NCBI GenBank assembly: GCA_036937835.1 | Contig: CM072870.1 | Location: forward strand, 6,602,001-6,666,000 | Direction of reading: 5' to 3' | Length of the DNA: 64,000 bases | DNA from: Pampus argenteus | Lineage: Eukaryota; Chordata; Actinopteri; Scombriformes; Stromateidae | Shown: positions 1 to 13,200 of the stretch, piece by piece | Position numbering within the stretch: the stretch's first letter is position 1 | Layout of the letters: each line of letters begins with the position of its first letter | Notes under the pieces: generated by a model | Database searches by the model: none | Seen by the model: only the letters and a program-made list of their open reading frames with translations | Told to the model about the DNA's origin: nothing | Position numbers and translations under genes: made by a program

Positions 1-105
1 CCTTTATAACATGTGTGTAATTACCCCATTGTAAGGGAGCGTGTGTTTGGGAAAGCCTCTCTCTGTTAAAGGCTGGAGGGTCTCCACCAGAGTAGAGTTT
101 TTTTT

Positions 106-160
<55 letters not shown>

Positions 161-1478
161 CCATTCACAAAACACTTGTCTCCTAACACCTGCATGCCCA
201 GCATAATTGTTCTCCAGACAAGCCCTTATAAGCCCTGGTGTCATTGTTTCCGGGGGGGTTTAAGCAGCCTTGTGCTGCACACACACAGCGACCCTCACCC
301 AAAAAGCAAGCTACCCTGTGGCGCTGTTGCACAAGTATGCTGAGGTTGACTCGAATGACCTCTCTCAGATGTCTGTCTGTCTAACTGTGAGTATGCCCGT
401 GCTTGTGTATGTCAATCTGTACATAATAAAGTCAGTACCTTGACGAATAGTTATATAACCCACCTCGTCTATGTTTTGTTGGTCATCTGGCACACCACAT
501 ACACCTGGCAGAGCATTGGGTGTGAGCTGGACAGCTGTGGTCAGTCGTGCTTGAAATAAACAACAGACCCTGGAGAGATTAATGACTGCAAAAAGAGTGA
601 GAGCCATGGCACCTCGTCCAGGAATGTGCCATTTATAAATGGAATGGAATGGAGTGAATGGCAAGCGGAGTGAAGGGGCTGGCTACGACCCAGGAGTATT
701 CTCCATCCTGTTTAAAGACAGATATTTTAATTCCATTCCTCCTGTCCCAATAGTTTTGGTTGTGGAGAAGGGAATCAGGAGGTTTGGTTTCTAACAGGAC
801 ATTGATCCAAAACGAGCCAAGGCTGTGGTGGGAATTTAAGTGATTGAATGTAAAAAATCAGATTCTGTTTTTTTTTTGTTTTTTTTTTATCATATAAACA
901 TTTACTGAGACCAGTGATCTCAGGAATGTTAAAGTGTTGTTTCGGGAAGGAGCTAGACCATAAACACAACACCAGGAAAGAAAGATGGTTTATGTTACTC
1001 TGCTTTAACATGGGCCTTTTTTTCTTTTTTTTTCTTTTTTTCTTTTTTTTTTTTTTTGAAACAAGATCCCCACTTCCTGTAACACGCTTTCTTCAAGTGT
1101 TGTGAGCCTGCACTGCCAATCAAACAGCATTTGAAATGCAAAATGCAACAGTTTCTTGTTTTCTTTACTTAATCTTAAAAAACAATGCAAAGTTCATGGT
1201 GGTAACCAAAATCCTTCAAAATGCATCTTTCTTTCTTTTTTTGAGAAGATCAGTTTGACTTTTTGCCTGAAACATAATACCTGTATTTTGGTGTAATTTT
1301 AAACTCTAAGTTGTTAGATCAGTCAATGCATTTATTCACTTCAGTACACCTTTTTCTTCCATTTAATACCAGTCCTTTGTCCTTAAATATGACAATGACC
1401 TTTGTCCATAAATATACAAGTTTGATCTAACAATGTTGTTGCCTCCTTCTCCCTCCATCCCCTCCATTTTGTCTCCAG
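1..1478 (+). other. tp63 intron upstream of the shared exon
   Basis: Intronic sequence ending in a pyrimidine tract and ag at 1477-1478. It holds a (TG)25 microsatellite at 109-159 and T-rich runs near 870-890 and 1,018-1,057. I searched for the DeltaN first exon (reading MLYLENN...) and did not find it here. Confidence 0.7.
109..159. repeat. (TG)25 microsatellite
   Basis: Uninterrupted TG dinucleotide run in a tp63 intron. Confidence 0.95.
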
Positions 1479-4199
1479 TCACAGTATACAAACCTGGGGC
1501 TCCTGAACAGCATGGATCAGAGCATTCAAAACGGTGGCTCAACCTCTACCAGCCCCTACAACAATGACCATGCACAGAACAACGTGACGGCCCCATCACC
1601 CTACGCCCAGCCCAGCTCTACCTTCGATGCCCTTTCCCCCTCACCGGCCATCCCATCCAACACAGATTATGCTGGGCCCCACACCTTTGATGTGTCCTTC
1701 CAGCAGTCCAGTACAGCAAAGTCTGCCACCTGGACGGTAAGACAATTATTAAGTGTTTGTATTAGTATAAATTCCATGTCTGGTTCGAGCAATAAATATA
1801 TTTAAACTACATGATGCATAGAGGGCTGAAATGTTAACCCCTTCTCCTAGCTAGCCTTGGTACCACTAGCATCTCGAACTAAATGGGTTTTCTCATAGAG
1901 GGTACATGTTTAAACAGGTATCTGTTACTGTACTGCATAAGGTTGTCACTTTTTCCAAAAAAAAAAAAATCTAATTTGAATACATTTAGGCTAACATATA
2001 ATATCTTCAAACTAAACCTACGATTGAAACTACGGTCAGTCTCATCCTGTATTGAAGAGGACAACAGTAGTTCACTGATTGGTCAGACGGACGGTGCATT
2101 ATAGGAATGCCCCCTGCTGGAGTAGAAGGCACACCCTGTTGTGCTTCACTGAGTCTTTTTAATAGTTGTTGTGAATAAAAATGTGTTCTTCACTCTGTCA
2201 CTTAAATGTGAAGTTTATTAGTACAGCAGTAAAGGTTGAGGAGGTACTTCTAACCATGAACTTATTATCTGACAATCTGGCAGATTCAGTTGCACATTAT
2301 TTAAAAGTCATGCATTGCTCAATGCCGAGGAATAATGCCACTTGAGATGTGTAGCTTTAAATCATGGCTAAAGCTCAGCTTCTTGCTAATGAAAGAAGAA
2401 AAAGTGCATTTAAGCATAGCCTGTCACTATGAGCGACATTTACATTTAACTTACTCATCTTCTAAATACAATCCTAGATGTATGAATAATGAGTAAACTT
2501 CAGTCTACTCACAAATTGGCCACATTTCAGATTACTTTGTTGATGACAGAGGTAAACAGGCTCAACAGTTGGTCCAGGTGTGGTGATGTCTTGTGCACAG
2601 TCACCATGTGATGCTCAGTAAACCTACACAACCAGCTCCTCCTGCTCTGTCATTATGCATGACATGGCCGAGGGACAGCTGTTGCATCAGAGCCCCACCT
2701 GCTTCCTTGTTTATGTGTCTAATCTGCACTGCTGGGTGCAAACACTGTAACAGCCCCACAAGTTCAGTGTATTAATGCACCCTAGCGGACACCATTAGGT
2801 GACAGAGTTTTGTCTGTGTAAATGTGACATGTTTGTTTGATTTTTTTTAAATTTTTTTTATTATGTTTTTTATAGTTTTGACAGTGCAGACTAACATTAA
2901 AGATGAGGAGAGAGATGCACATTACTTGCATCAAGGGTAGTAACTAAAATGTCTTGTTAGTGTAGTATTTATAAATAAATCACAGCCCACGTAAGACATC
3001 CATGTCAAATAAAACTGAAGGGACTGTTGAAAAACCTGCTCAACATTTGGTGCACTGTGCCTTTCCAGTAAAGGGAGTGCTGGGCAATCTCACCTTATTC
3101 CTTGGCCACGCCGAGTGTGGGATTGTGACATTTAGCCAATTCCCACACTGTCTTATCCCTCTCATTTTCACAGTCCAAAAACAAAAGTGTTTGTCTGATG
3201 TGCAACTGTGAGGAGTATGGTTTGTGGGAGGCACGCCCCAGGGCCTGTGCTGCACTGGTTTAGGACACATCCCCATCATAGACACACAGTACAACAGACA
3301 CTGTGCGTCCCACAGTCATAACGCGTGATGCAAGACTGGTTTGATTAGTCTAGCTTAATATGGAAAAATAATCACTGTACTGACTCAAAGGTACAGCTAC
3401 CTCTGAGGCCTAAGCATAATATTTACTGACTTCTAATGGTTAATCCCATACTTTAAAACAAGACTGTACTTTATTGTATAAAGTCTAGTCAAACAGATCA
3501 TATTTACTGTCATATTTATTGTTCAAGTAGCAGTTTAACATCAGTATGTTTTTAAGATGAGAAAAAAAAAACAACAAAAACATTTAAAATTTAAAAACGC
3601 GTTTCCTGCCTGCTGTCATTGCAATTAAATTCAAGCTCATCCAGGCATTGAAAGAGATGAATTATAAATCTCACAGTCCAGACTTTTTGTTTACTTGTTT
3701 CTATTGTTCTCATAGTTGTTTTCTGGGTTAATAGCCAAGTTAAACTTCAGTGCATCATCCACAAATGATGATTTACACAATTTAACCCTACCAAAAGATC
3801 GGTATCACTTAATATTATTTTATTGTACTGATGATTTTCCGCCATGGCTCAGTGAGTCATTTTCAGCCTTATTCTAAAGAGTTGTGATTATAGTGTTGGT
3901 TCCCATCTCGAAGGAGGCTCCCTCGCCTGATCTCAGGGGATCTTTCACAAAGCTCTCATAATCTCAACCCAATAGCTCAACTGCTGGACTGATGGACTGA
4001 TGGCAAAGCGCCACGGAAGATGTCACCACTGCGGCTTTGCTCTGTGCATAGATCTGCTAATGCCCCCCTTTTGAAGGCCTGTGGGATCGTCTACGAGACT
4101 TAATGGACTGTGTACTGTGCTTTTTTGATGACTGTTCTTAGGGAGACACACCTAATCCCTAACCCACACCTTAACCTCTTCCTGTCTAGGATGACTGTG

Positions 4200-4234
<35 letters not shown>

Positions 4235-7200
4235 ACACTTTGTAACATTTCCCAGAACTGCTCCCACACGGTTTCCTGTAGTGTCCATGGTGACCCCCCC
4301 TACCCCATCATTTAGTTTAAGAAAAACAATTCAAATCAAATGAATACACAGGTTACAGATCTTTTATATGTTTTGCTTCACTGAATTAATGGAGTGTCGC
4401 AAATCAGCGGGCTATTGTTGGCTACTGATGCAACTATTGTCAAGTTAAGGATTGCTTTTTGTTTGCTATGTGTATTAGCTGCCACCACATATAGTAGTCA
4501 AACGAGAGGAATGTCATAGTTTGGGCTATCACTGGGGCGCTGTAGAGCTGGAGGGATTACAGTAATGGATTGAGGGCCTGTAGATAATACTTGTGTAAAT
4601 ACTGTGTGCCTCCTTCCTGAACCCAGTGCTCTTGGAGTGGGCTCTGTCTTTTTGAGAGAGTTAAGCTTGATGGTTGCATCTCACATTGCGCCGGAGGAGG
4701 AGGAGGAGGAGAGTCTTTGAATGCTCAAAGAGAAGAGTGTTCTAGCGAAAGGCAGCAAGACACAGCTTGCCCCTGGAACATCTGCGGGCCCGTCCCACGC
4801 CTCACGAGATGGGGCTGAGACTTGTTTGTGTCAAGAAGCTTGTCACGACTCGCCCATCACAGGCAGACAAGCCCTAAAAGCTACAGATGGGAAAAAGTGG
4901 AGGGGAAATTTTTTTTTTTTTTTTTTTTTTATTTTTTTTTTAAAGGCAGAGTTGAAAAGGTTTTTATGATATGGGCTATGGGATTTCTCCATAATCATTG
5001 TGGAAAAGCCCATTCTCTTACAGTTTTGTTTACGAGATTCTTTTTTAGCCCTTGCAAACAACCCAACACAAACACCTGCAGTAATAATTTACTGCAACAG
5101 TGAGGAGGATCAAGATGTACTGTATAGTTGTTTAAATATAAAAGAAAGATATTAATCTGTCACCAAGAGACAATGAGCATTTCTTGGATCAGGAAAGTTA
5201 AGTGAGTTCACTGGAGTCATTATTGTGTGATAATTGAACGTTAGAATAACACAAACTTGTTTACAGCTTCAATACTTCCTGAAGTTCTGAAATGAATGGA
5301 GGAACAAGATCAGGGTTTTTTTTTCTCTGAGCGTCTTAATTTGCATATTGAGTTGAGGACATATGATTGATTTAAAGAGTAACTTAATTATACATCATGG
5401 TTTCCAGAAGGTATTGTTGTAGTTGGTGTTGCTGGTTTTATTCACAGTTTGATACAGAATGAACTCGGTTGTAGTTTTAGTCATTTAGATCACCAGTGAA
5501 GACAAGCATTCAATTGGCTAATTCCAAGAGTGACAGATGCATTTTTGACTCTTTCAGCGCTGGCTACATAAACATGATGCTACATGAGTGTACAGGTTAG
5601 CCTTGGGACAGGTGTCATCACTGAGATTGGGTGGTCAGGACTGTGGCTGATGACTTCAGCATAACATTCATCTTTTGAGGTAGTTATAGGAAAAAACGAA
5701 AAACACAAAATTTTAACTTGTATTCTTTTTCTTTTCTAAGAAGCAGGTGTTTCATTTCTGTTGCTGAGAAAGGAGGAGAGTTTAAAAAGGAAAAAAAACT
5801 CCTTTGCATTATTGTTGAATTAAACAGGTTTGGGAGAAGCTTTAGGCATGACATGACATGTCAGGTATGAAGAAGACAAGACCAGAGGCGCCAAACAGTG
5901 CTTGTTTAAGACCTGATGTTTGTCAGGACTTGACTTCTGCATGCGCCCGCAGCGCCTGTCAGGGAGAAAAGAACGCTACAGCTGTGGGCCTGCCTCAACC
6001 TGTGCTGCACGGGAAGTGTGTATTTATGTGTTCACATTGCATGTGTTATAAAGTAATTGTACACATGCAGCACTGTACATGCATCAGAACAAATTGTATA
6101 TAGCGCTCAGTTGGATTATTATATGAACATATTTCATGTAATGGTCAGTAAGTGTTACTTTTGAACAGCTGCAGTCGGAGTAGATTGACTTTTGTAAATC
6201 CAAACACTAAAGGTCATTATTTATTTATTTTTCTGCCTCACTGCCACATGCCTCGGTTGAACAATGTGTCATGTGTGTTTCTTGCACACACTTTTCTTTC
6301 AAATGATTGTGATTAAGGAGCTCTGTATTGTGTGCTGCGAGCTCCTTGGCTGTGTAATTCACATTGTGACCAATGAAAGGCTCATAATTACATGTTAACA
6401 CCTGAGTACCGCACCCTGTGTGAGCCACTGAATCCCATCAGTCAACTGGATGTCCTCCACCCTGAACAGTGTTAGCTTTAGCCAGGCGCTGTTTTCAGCA
6501 ACCAGCAGCAGCTCTCCTGCTCTCACTGCTGAGCAAACACGGCAACACATAGTTGTGTGCTCAAAGTTTATAGCTTGAGGGCTGGGATGGTTCTCAGTGT
6601 GTGTGTGTGTGCGTGTGTGTGTGTGTGTGTGCGTGAGACAGTAGGACAGTAGGTTTTCTGCCTCTCTAATATCTTTGATTAGATCTTAGAGTTGTGCTGT
6701 TTATGCCTTAAGCTACACAAAACAGCCCCCTGTAATTATTCAAAACACAACACACTGACCCTTTAAGCAGAGCTCCTGTCTTTCTCTTTGCCTCATAATC
6801 TTCTGCCCTTTCTCTTTTGCTCTCCCTCTCTCCCTCTCTCCCCCACCTCCTCTCTGCTTGGCTTCTCCACCTCATTTAGCTGATTGACAGAGGCGTACGG
6901 GGAGTATCAGGTTAGGAGCGAAGGGACAGCTACAGCCATTCATCTTAGTTTTTTTTTGTTTTTTGTTTTTTTTTTTTAAAAAAAGAAGACCTTTTGGAAA
7001 GCTGCTCTGATTTGAAGCAAGAATCTGTTCAGTCATCATGTTGACATCTCGGAGAGCTTGAGCTGTGTTTATCAGTTCAGTTTATCATGTGGAAACTGAT
7101 GTATTTATTCACAAACAAATCAGAACTCTTGATACACAACGATTTTCATTACACTACTATTTGACTTCATATATAATATTATTTTAACTTTCTATACATT

Positions 7201-10200
7201 ATTAGCACTATTCAGTGCTATGTCAGCTTATCCAGTTAATAATGAAGTCATTTGAAGGAATGAGCGTAGCTGAGGACTTCGGGTTGTTATTATTAAGGCG
7301 GGTTAATAATAACATCTCTCAGTGAAATGCACAGCAGTGACACGTCTAGGTTGCGATCGGGAATAAGGGAAAAAGAGATGCGGAGGTACTTTTTTTTGGT
7401 TTGTCCTGATGAAAGGAAAGGTTGCGCCTGGAGAACAGAGTAGAAAATGTCCGTGCCAAGCTTGTGTAATATTTAAAGTCAACACAGACAGGTAGTGGGA
7501 TGAACTCTTTTCTTTGGAACCAAAGTTAATAGAGGTGGAATTTTATGTTTCGTTGTTCTCAAACACAGCCCCAAGCGGTTTTCACAATCTTTACCTTTTT
7601 TTCACTCAGAAATGAACCTGACAGGAAAAATTTTCCCTTCACTCCCATCCAATCTCTTCATGCACATAGAGGATTTAAAGCTTTTGCTTGCACAGCAGTG
7701 ATTTGAATGGTTTGTTTACACAGTGGGGTTTATGTCTAATAGTAACAACTCAGTCATTCTGATGGCTTACTGGTTATCAATTCTAATGGTGCCAAGGATC
7801 AAGGTACATCTCTTATTCGTGACTCCTTGCATACAAATTTGAATGTGAGCCAGCGTGTGTGAGCAACCATCACATTCTGGCAACAGTCATAGGTGGATCT
7901 TCAATGACTCTGTGATTAGTCCTTCATTCCTCTGCATGGAGCTTAAACTAAGTCATTTTTATCTAACCCCACAATGAAAACTGTACTCCATGGTATGTAG
8001 CGCAAGCTTGCCAGAAGCCCTGTTCTGTATGAAGAGTGTCCATCAGATGCTTTAGCACATTGCTCCTCTCTTGAAGATGAAAGCCAGGGCCAGTTTAATT
8101 GCTGCTGGAGGGTTTCATTTTATTGCGCTCCTCGGAAGTCCCAGGGGCTCTCCGTGAGGCATCTTAAAGGTTGTCCAATACACACTCTCAGCACCAACCG
8201 CTGTGTGTGTTTATTTAAGTAGGTCATAATCACAGTCTTGTCTTTACCCTTTTTTTTTTGCTTCAGGGTAAACCAGAAGTGCAACGTCTAGGCAACAGGT
8301 GTTAACGCAGATTGATCTGTCCTTTGAAACATTTGCATAACACAGACATTGTTCTGAAACCTCAAACCAGTAATTTACCTGCAAATATTGTTACCTCCAC
8401 CTGATAGTCTGCACAGAAACTATTGTTTCATAAAATGGTGTATAATAATCATTTGTGTCTTCTTTTTTGTTTCCAGTACTCAACAGAACTAAAGAAACTG
8501 TACTGCCAAATTGCCAAGACATGTCCGATTCAGATCAAAGTGCTGACCACCCCGCCGCAAGGTGCTGTCATCAGAGCCATGCCTGTTTACAAGAAAGCCG
8601 AACATGTGACTGAAGTGGTGAAGCGCTGCCCAAACCACGAGCTGAGCCGCGAGTTCAATGACGGTCAGTACTTTGATTTATTAAAAAAGATTCTCACTTG
8701 TGTCTCACTTCAGTAATCATTGTTTGCTGTTGACACTTTAGTAACACGACTCGTTTTGCTTCCAGGTCAGATAGCTCCTCCGAGTCATCTGATCCGTGTG
8801 GAGGGAAACAGCCACGCCCAGTATGTGGAGGACTCCATCACTGGGAGACAGAGTGTATTGGTTCCCTATGAACCTCCCCAGGTGAGCTGTCTATCATGCT
8901 GGAGCGAGGCTATAGACCGATGACGGAGCCCGGCCCCTCAATGCAATCATGACTTCATCAATCAGAGTCTCTTGTTTCTTCTGTGTCACTCACTCAGTAT
9001 CGTTCTCCCCTCTCAGGTTGGGACAGAATTTACCACAATTTTGTACAACTTCATGTGCAACTCGAGCTGTGTGGGCGGAATGAACAGACGCCCGATCCTC
9101 ATCATTGTCACCCTGGAAACCAGAGAGTAAGACATCATCATCATCCTCAGTGATTTGCCCATAGTGGTGGATTGTTTCTGACCTCGGTTGCCGTGTGTCC
9201 CTGTCTTCTTGCAGTGGTCAGGTATTAGGCCGCCGCTGCTTCGAGGCCAGGATCTGCGCCTGCCCGGGCCGAGACCGGAAGGCAGACGAGGACAGCATCC
9301 GTAAGCAGCACGTAACAGACTCCACAAAGAGCAGTGATGGTACGAAACGCCGTAAGTAGTGCTGGGGCTGGTGACGGGCTGTCGAGCTTTGGTCTTACCT
9401 GACATGCTCCCAATGTCGAAGACCCTCAACGCTAACACTCAGTGGATGCTGCAAAACTCTTTCCCCTCGCTTGTTTCCCACTCTGCTCTGGCTTGTAGGC
9501 TAACTGTTGCTAACTGCACATAGCCAGCGGTACTCATACTGTACTCTCCTCTTTTCAGCCTTCCGCCAGGTTTCCCACGGCATACAGATGTCAACCATCA
9601 AGAAGAGAAGATCTACAGATGAGGAGGTGTTTTGTTTGCCTGTAAGTGTTCAACGTGCTCTGTTTCAATGAAAAAGTTTTAAAACATCATTCTGAGTGTG
9701 TATCAGCTGCTTATTGTCTTTCTTTTCTTCTTTTTTTTTTTGTTCTTATAGATCAAAGGCCGTGAAATTTATGAGATTTTGGTAAAAATCAAAGAGTCTC
9801 TGGAACTCATGCAGTTTCTGCCCCAACATACAATTGAGTCGTACAGGCAGCAGCAGCAGAATCTCCTCCAGAAACAGTGAGTACCACTATAGATTCCTAA
9901 TGAAGTACATCTCATTTGTCCTTTAAGGAACATTAGGGAACATTAGTAAAGACAGTCCTACATTACTTGCAAGGTTCACCCTCCAAATGGTTTAATGCAC
10001 CCTTTATCTAATTCTCACTAAATTGCTTGTTTGCATGCCAGAAAAAAATCTCCTGTAAACTTTTTTTTTTTTTGCATGAAATTGTTTTTTGTTTTTTTTG
10101 AGTAGAGTGCAGTGATTTAACATGGTTGACTACGCATGTTCAGGCTACGCATGAGATTTCTTGATTCCATTTACTCCTGCCACTGGCGCATTGCATCAAG

Positions 10201-13200
10201 TAAAAGCTGATAATAATTGCTCTAAAGTGGGTGTTACTCAGTGTTTCCCAGCAGCTGAGAATTTACCTAGAATTTAGTCTGGCAACTTGGAGGCTGAACC
10301 TTGCATCAAGTACTCATGGGACTCAAGTCAAAGCTGATGAATCGTGACAAATGTACCTGGCTATGCTTTGTTAAGGAGAAGCTTCCAAAGATTCGTGGTA
10401 ACGCCTTTGGGTGTTTTGCCAGGTTTTGCACAACAGCACTCAACAAAATCCGTGCCTCAGTCTCATCTATTCGCCTCGGCGTAATTAAAAACTCACACAA
10501 ACACTTTTGCTCGTCCGCGCCCATTTTACTATAAGCTATGGAAAAGAGGAGATGGGTGTAAATGATAGTTTGACAGCAGTAAAATGTTAATTATTGCTTA
10601 TGTTATACTTTCCCATTAAGACACTGGCAGACAGCCTCACTGTGAGATCATGCCTGCATTCACTGTTTTTAAATTACTTGCTTATGCACTAAAATACTAT
10701 GAACAATCACTTTATTAAGAGATATTTAACAAAATACATTTCTTAATAGGAGTTAAGGTACTTAATAATTTTCGATTGTAGAGTTAGAATATTAATATTC
10801 TCTGTAGGAGTTGGTCTATCTATCTTTCATGTGTAAGTTTTTCACATCTTTTTTCTCTGTATATTCTTAAAATCCTGCTTCTCTCTTCTGTAATTTAGCC
10901 TTTGAAATAAAAGGTTCAGTCAACAGCCAATGATTCTTTTCCTTTTTTTTTTTTTTTTTTATTTGTTCTCCTCACTGTGATAAATGTTAAATGACACCAC
11001 TCTGCACATTCCAGTAGTGTGACGCTGTGTGATCTGTGTTTGCACAGTGCCATCTTCTGGACGGCAGCGTTAGTGCAGTCACACAAACTTTTTTTTGTTT
11101 GTTTTGTTTGTTTTAAACCCTGGTAACATTTATTAAGCTGCTTTTTCTGGGCCTCTCTGGGGTCACTTCCTCTCTCCTCCTCTGCAGTGAGCCCTTATTT
11201 TCTATTCTGCTCTCTCTCTTCTTTCTGGTTCCTCCCTGCAGTCTGATTAAAACCCGTCTTGGTAGCCAGCTCCTGGAACCTGCAGGAGAGCAGAGACGGC
11301 GCTGCAGCTCCTCCTGAAACTCTACCCCACATTCCTCCTCATCCTCCTCCTCCTCCTCTGAGTTACATGGACCTCCTCTTTGTCTCCTTTTCTCAACTTT
11401 TGATTTTCCTGATCTCCTCTCTTTCTGCATTTCCTTGGTGTATGGATTCTGCACCGAGGATGTGATACTGAAACATCTAAGATCTGTTGCTGCTGCAGCA
11501 TGACGGATTATCACTTTCACTCTCCACTACTACTACTACTACTACTGGCTCTACTGCAATAGCGCAAGAGCATTTTTAGACTTATTTTGCATGCTTTATA
11601 TTTGTCAGAAACAGGATATTTTGTAGAGTTGCCCATTGCGATGACATCCTCAGTCACCGCTTTGTTCAGGTCATCTCTGTTTATCGTTTATGTGTTGCAT
11701 AAAGGAAACGTTCATCCCGTTCAGCCTCCTCACCTTATACAACGGCTGAAGGTGGACAGGAACCAAGCCATAATGTTTGTTTCTTTATGTTACTTGACTT
11801 ATTCAAGTAAATGTTTTGCCTTCGCATCGTCATGAGAGCTGGACTCACAAAATTGTAGCTATCTTGTGGGACTTTTGGGGGGGAAAGAGACTTTATTATT
11901 GAGAGAATGTTTTGCTAATGCTGGTCATGTTTTATAAAGTCACTGCAGGACAGTTTGTGTGTTTGATCCTGTTTTTAACAATAAAATGTCTTTTAACGGA
12001 GGAAGGGTGATCTCTGTTGACCATTCTGTTTGAAACAGATTATTTTGTTATTTTTGTGGCTGCAGCACTTTTGTCTTTCAGAATATAATAAATGGCTTTT
12101 TGTTTTGTTTTGCTTGAACTCTGGCCTTTTCTTTTACTTCTCTGCTTTTTCATTATTAAAATATGTGCATCAGTATGAGGAGGAATATATTTAATTAATC
12201 CTATAATTAGGACAATTAATCCTATAATTAGGACATTATAGTTGAAACAATACTGACATTTTTTTAAACAAACAAACTAATTATAGCATTGTTTAACATG
12301 TAAGGACCAGGCTGTTAACCTCCTCTCTCCTGCTCCAGGACTTCGATGCCGTCTCAGCCTTCCTACGGCTCCAGCTCCCCGACTCACGGAAAAGTCAACA
12401 AGCTGCCCTCTGTCAGCCAGCTCATCAACCCCCAGCAGCGTAACACACTCACTCCATCCAGCATGTCTGGAGGCCTGACTGACAGTAAGTGTGCTCCCTT
12501 TGTTTCTCTCGCTGTCTATGTCAGGCCTTACCCCCACCTCCCTCCCCTCCTCCTCCCCCTCCACCCGTCGTCTCGTCCCTTCTGGGCTGATTGTATATGT
12601 ATATAAAGGCAGCGTGTCCGGGCAGGCAGGAGGGGGACTCTAACACCTCTTGGCCCCCCCGCCTCCTATGACAGAAAGCTTCCTCCTCGAAAAGAATGTG
12701 ATCCCTGTGAGCCTCCCACCCCCCGCCGCCCCCCGTGTGCGCCCGCAGGACCTGTTATGATGCATTATCTGTCATGTCGAGAGTAACCTCTGCATGCTCC
12801 CCCACCCTTACCTTGTGTTTCATTTTGACATTACGTAATCTCTAAATCCCAGAGCAGCGAAATAAAGCTCACGTTAGCTCCTTTTTTCTCTGCAGTGACT
12901 CCTATGATGGGCACTCACATCCCCATGAACGCTGACATGAGTTCACTGAGCCCCACACATGCACTGCAGCCCCAGCTTCCCTTGGTGCCTTCCTCCCACT
13001 GTACTCCCCCTCCTCCATACCCAATGGACAGCAGCATCTCCAGGTACCTCATTAATTATTTATACAGCACTTTACAAGTTACAAAAGTGCTTCACAGTGT
13101 AACAAATCAAATAAAGTGCAGTTTAACGGATGAAGAATAAACGCTGTAAAAGCACAGAGCAAAAACAACTCAAACCTACAACAATAATGTGTTTTTAGGA

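Larger units (their letters stand above)
1737..8476 (+). other. tp63 intron 4 (6.7 kb)
   Basis: The donor is gtaag and the acceptor tttccag. Contents: a T-rich block at 4,909-4,942, a (CA)14 run at 4,201-4,228, a (GT)n run broken by GC steps at 6,597-6,634, and a strong pyrimidine tract from about 6,779 to 6,880 followed by ag. I see no coding exon in it. Confidence 0.7.

Noticed and set aside
41..343. Open frame over the TG microsatellite (and its CA mirror on the other strand)
   Set aside because: It is repeat-driven Cys-Val/Thr-His translation, with no splice or family signature.
1..1478. Possible DeltaN first exon of tp63
   Set aside because: No ATG in this stretch is followed by the expected LYLENN-type peptide and a donor; the exon must lie upstream of the window.
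11113..11520. 135-codon open frame on the minus strand
   Set aside because: It is antisense to the pyrimidine tract and gamma-type exon of tp63; the Arg/Glu-rich product reflects low-complexity DNA.
12612..12745. C-rich stretch in tp63 intron 11 as an extra exon
   Set aside because: An acceptor-like cccgcag occurs, but no in-phase open reading with a donor follows.
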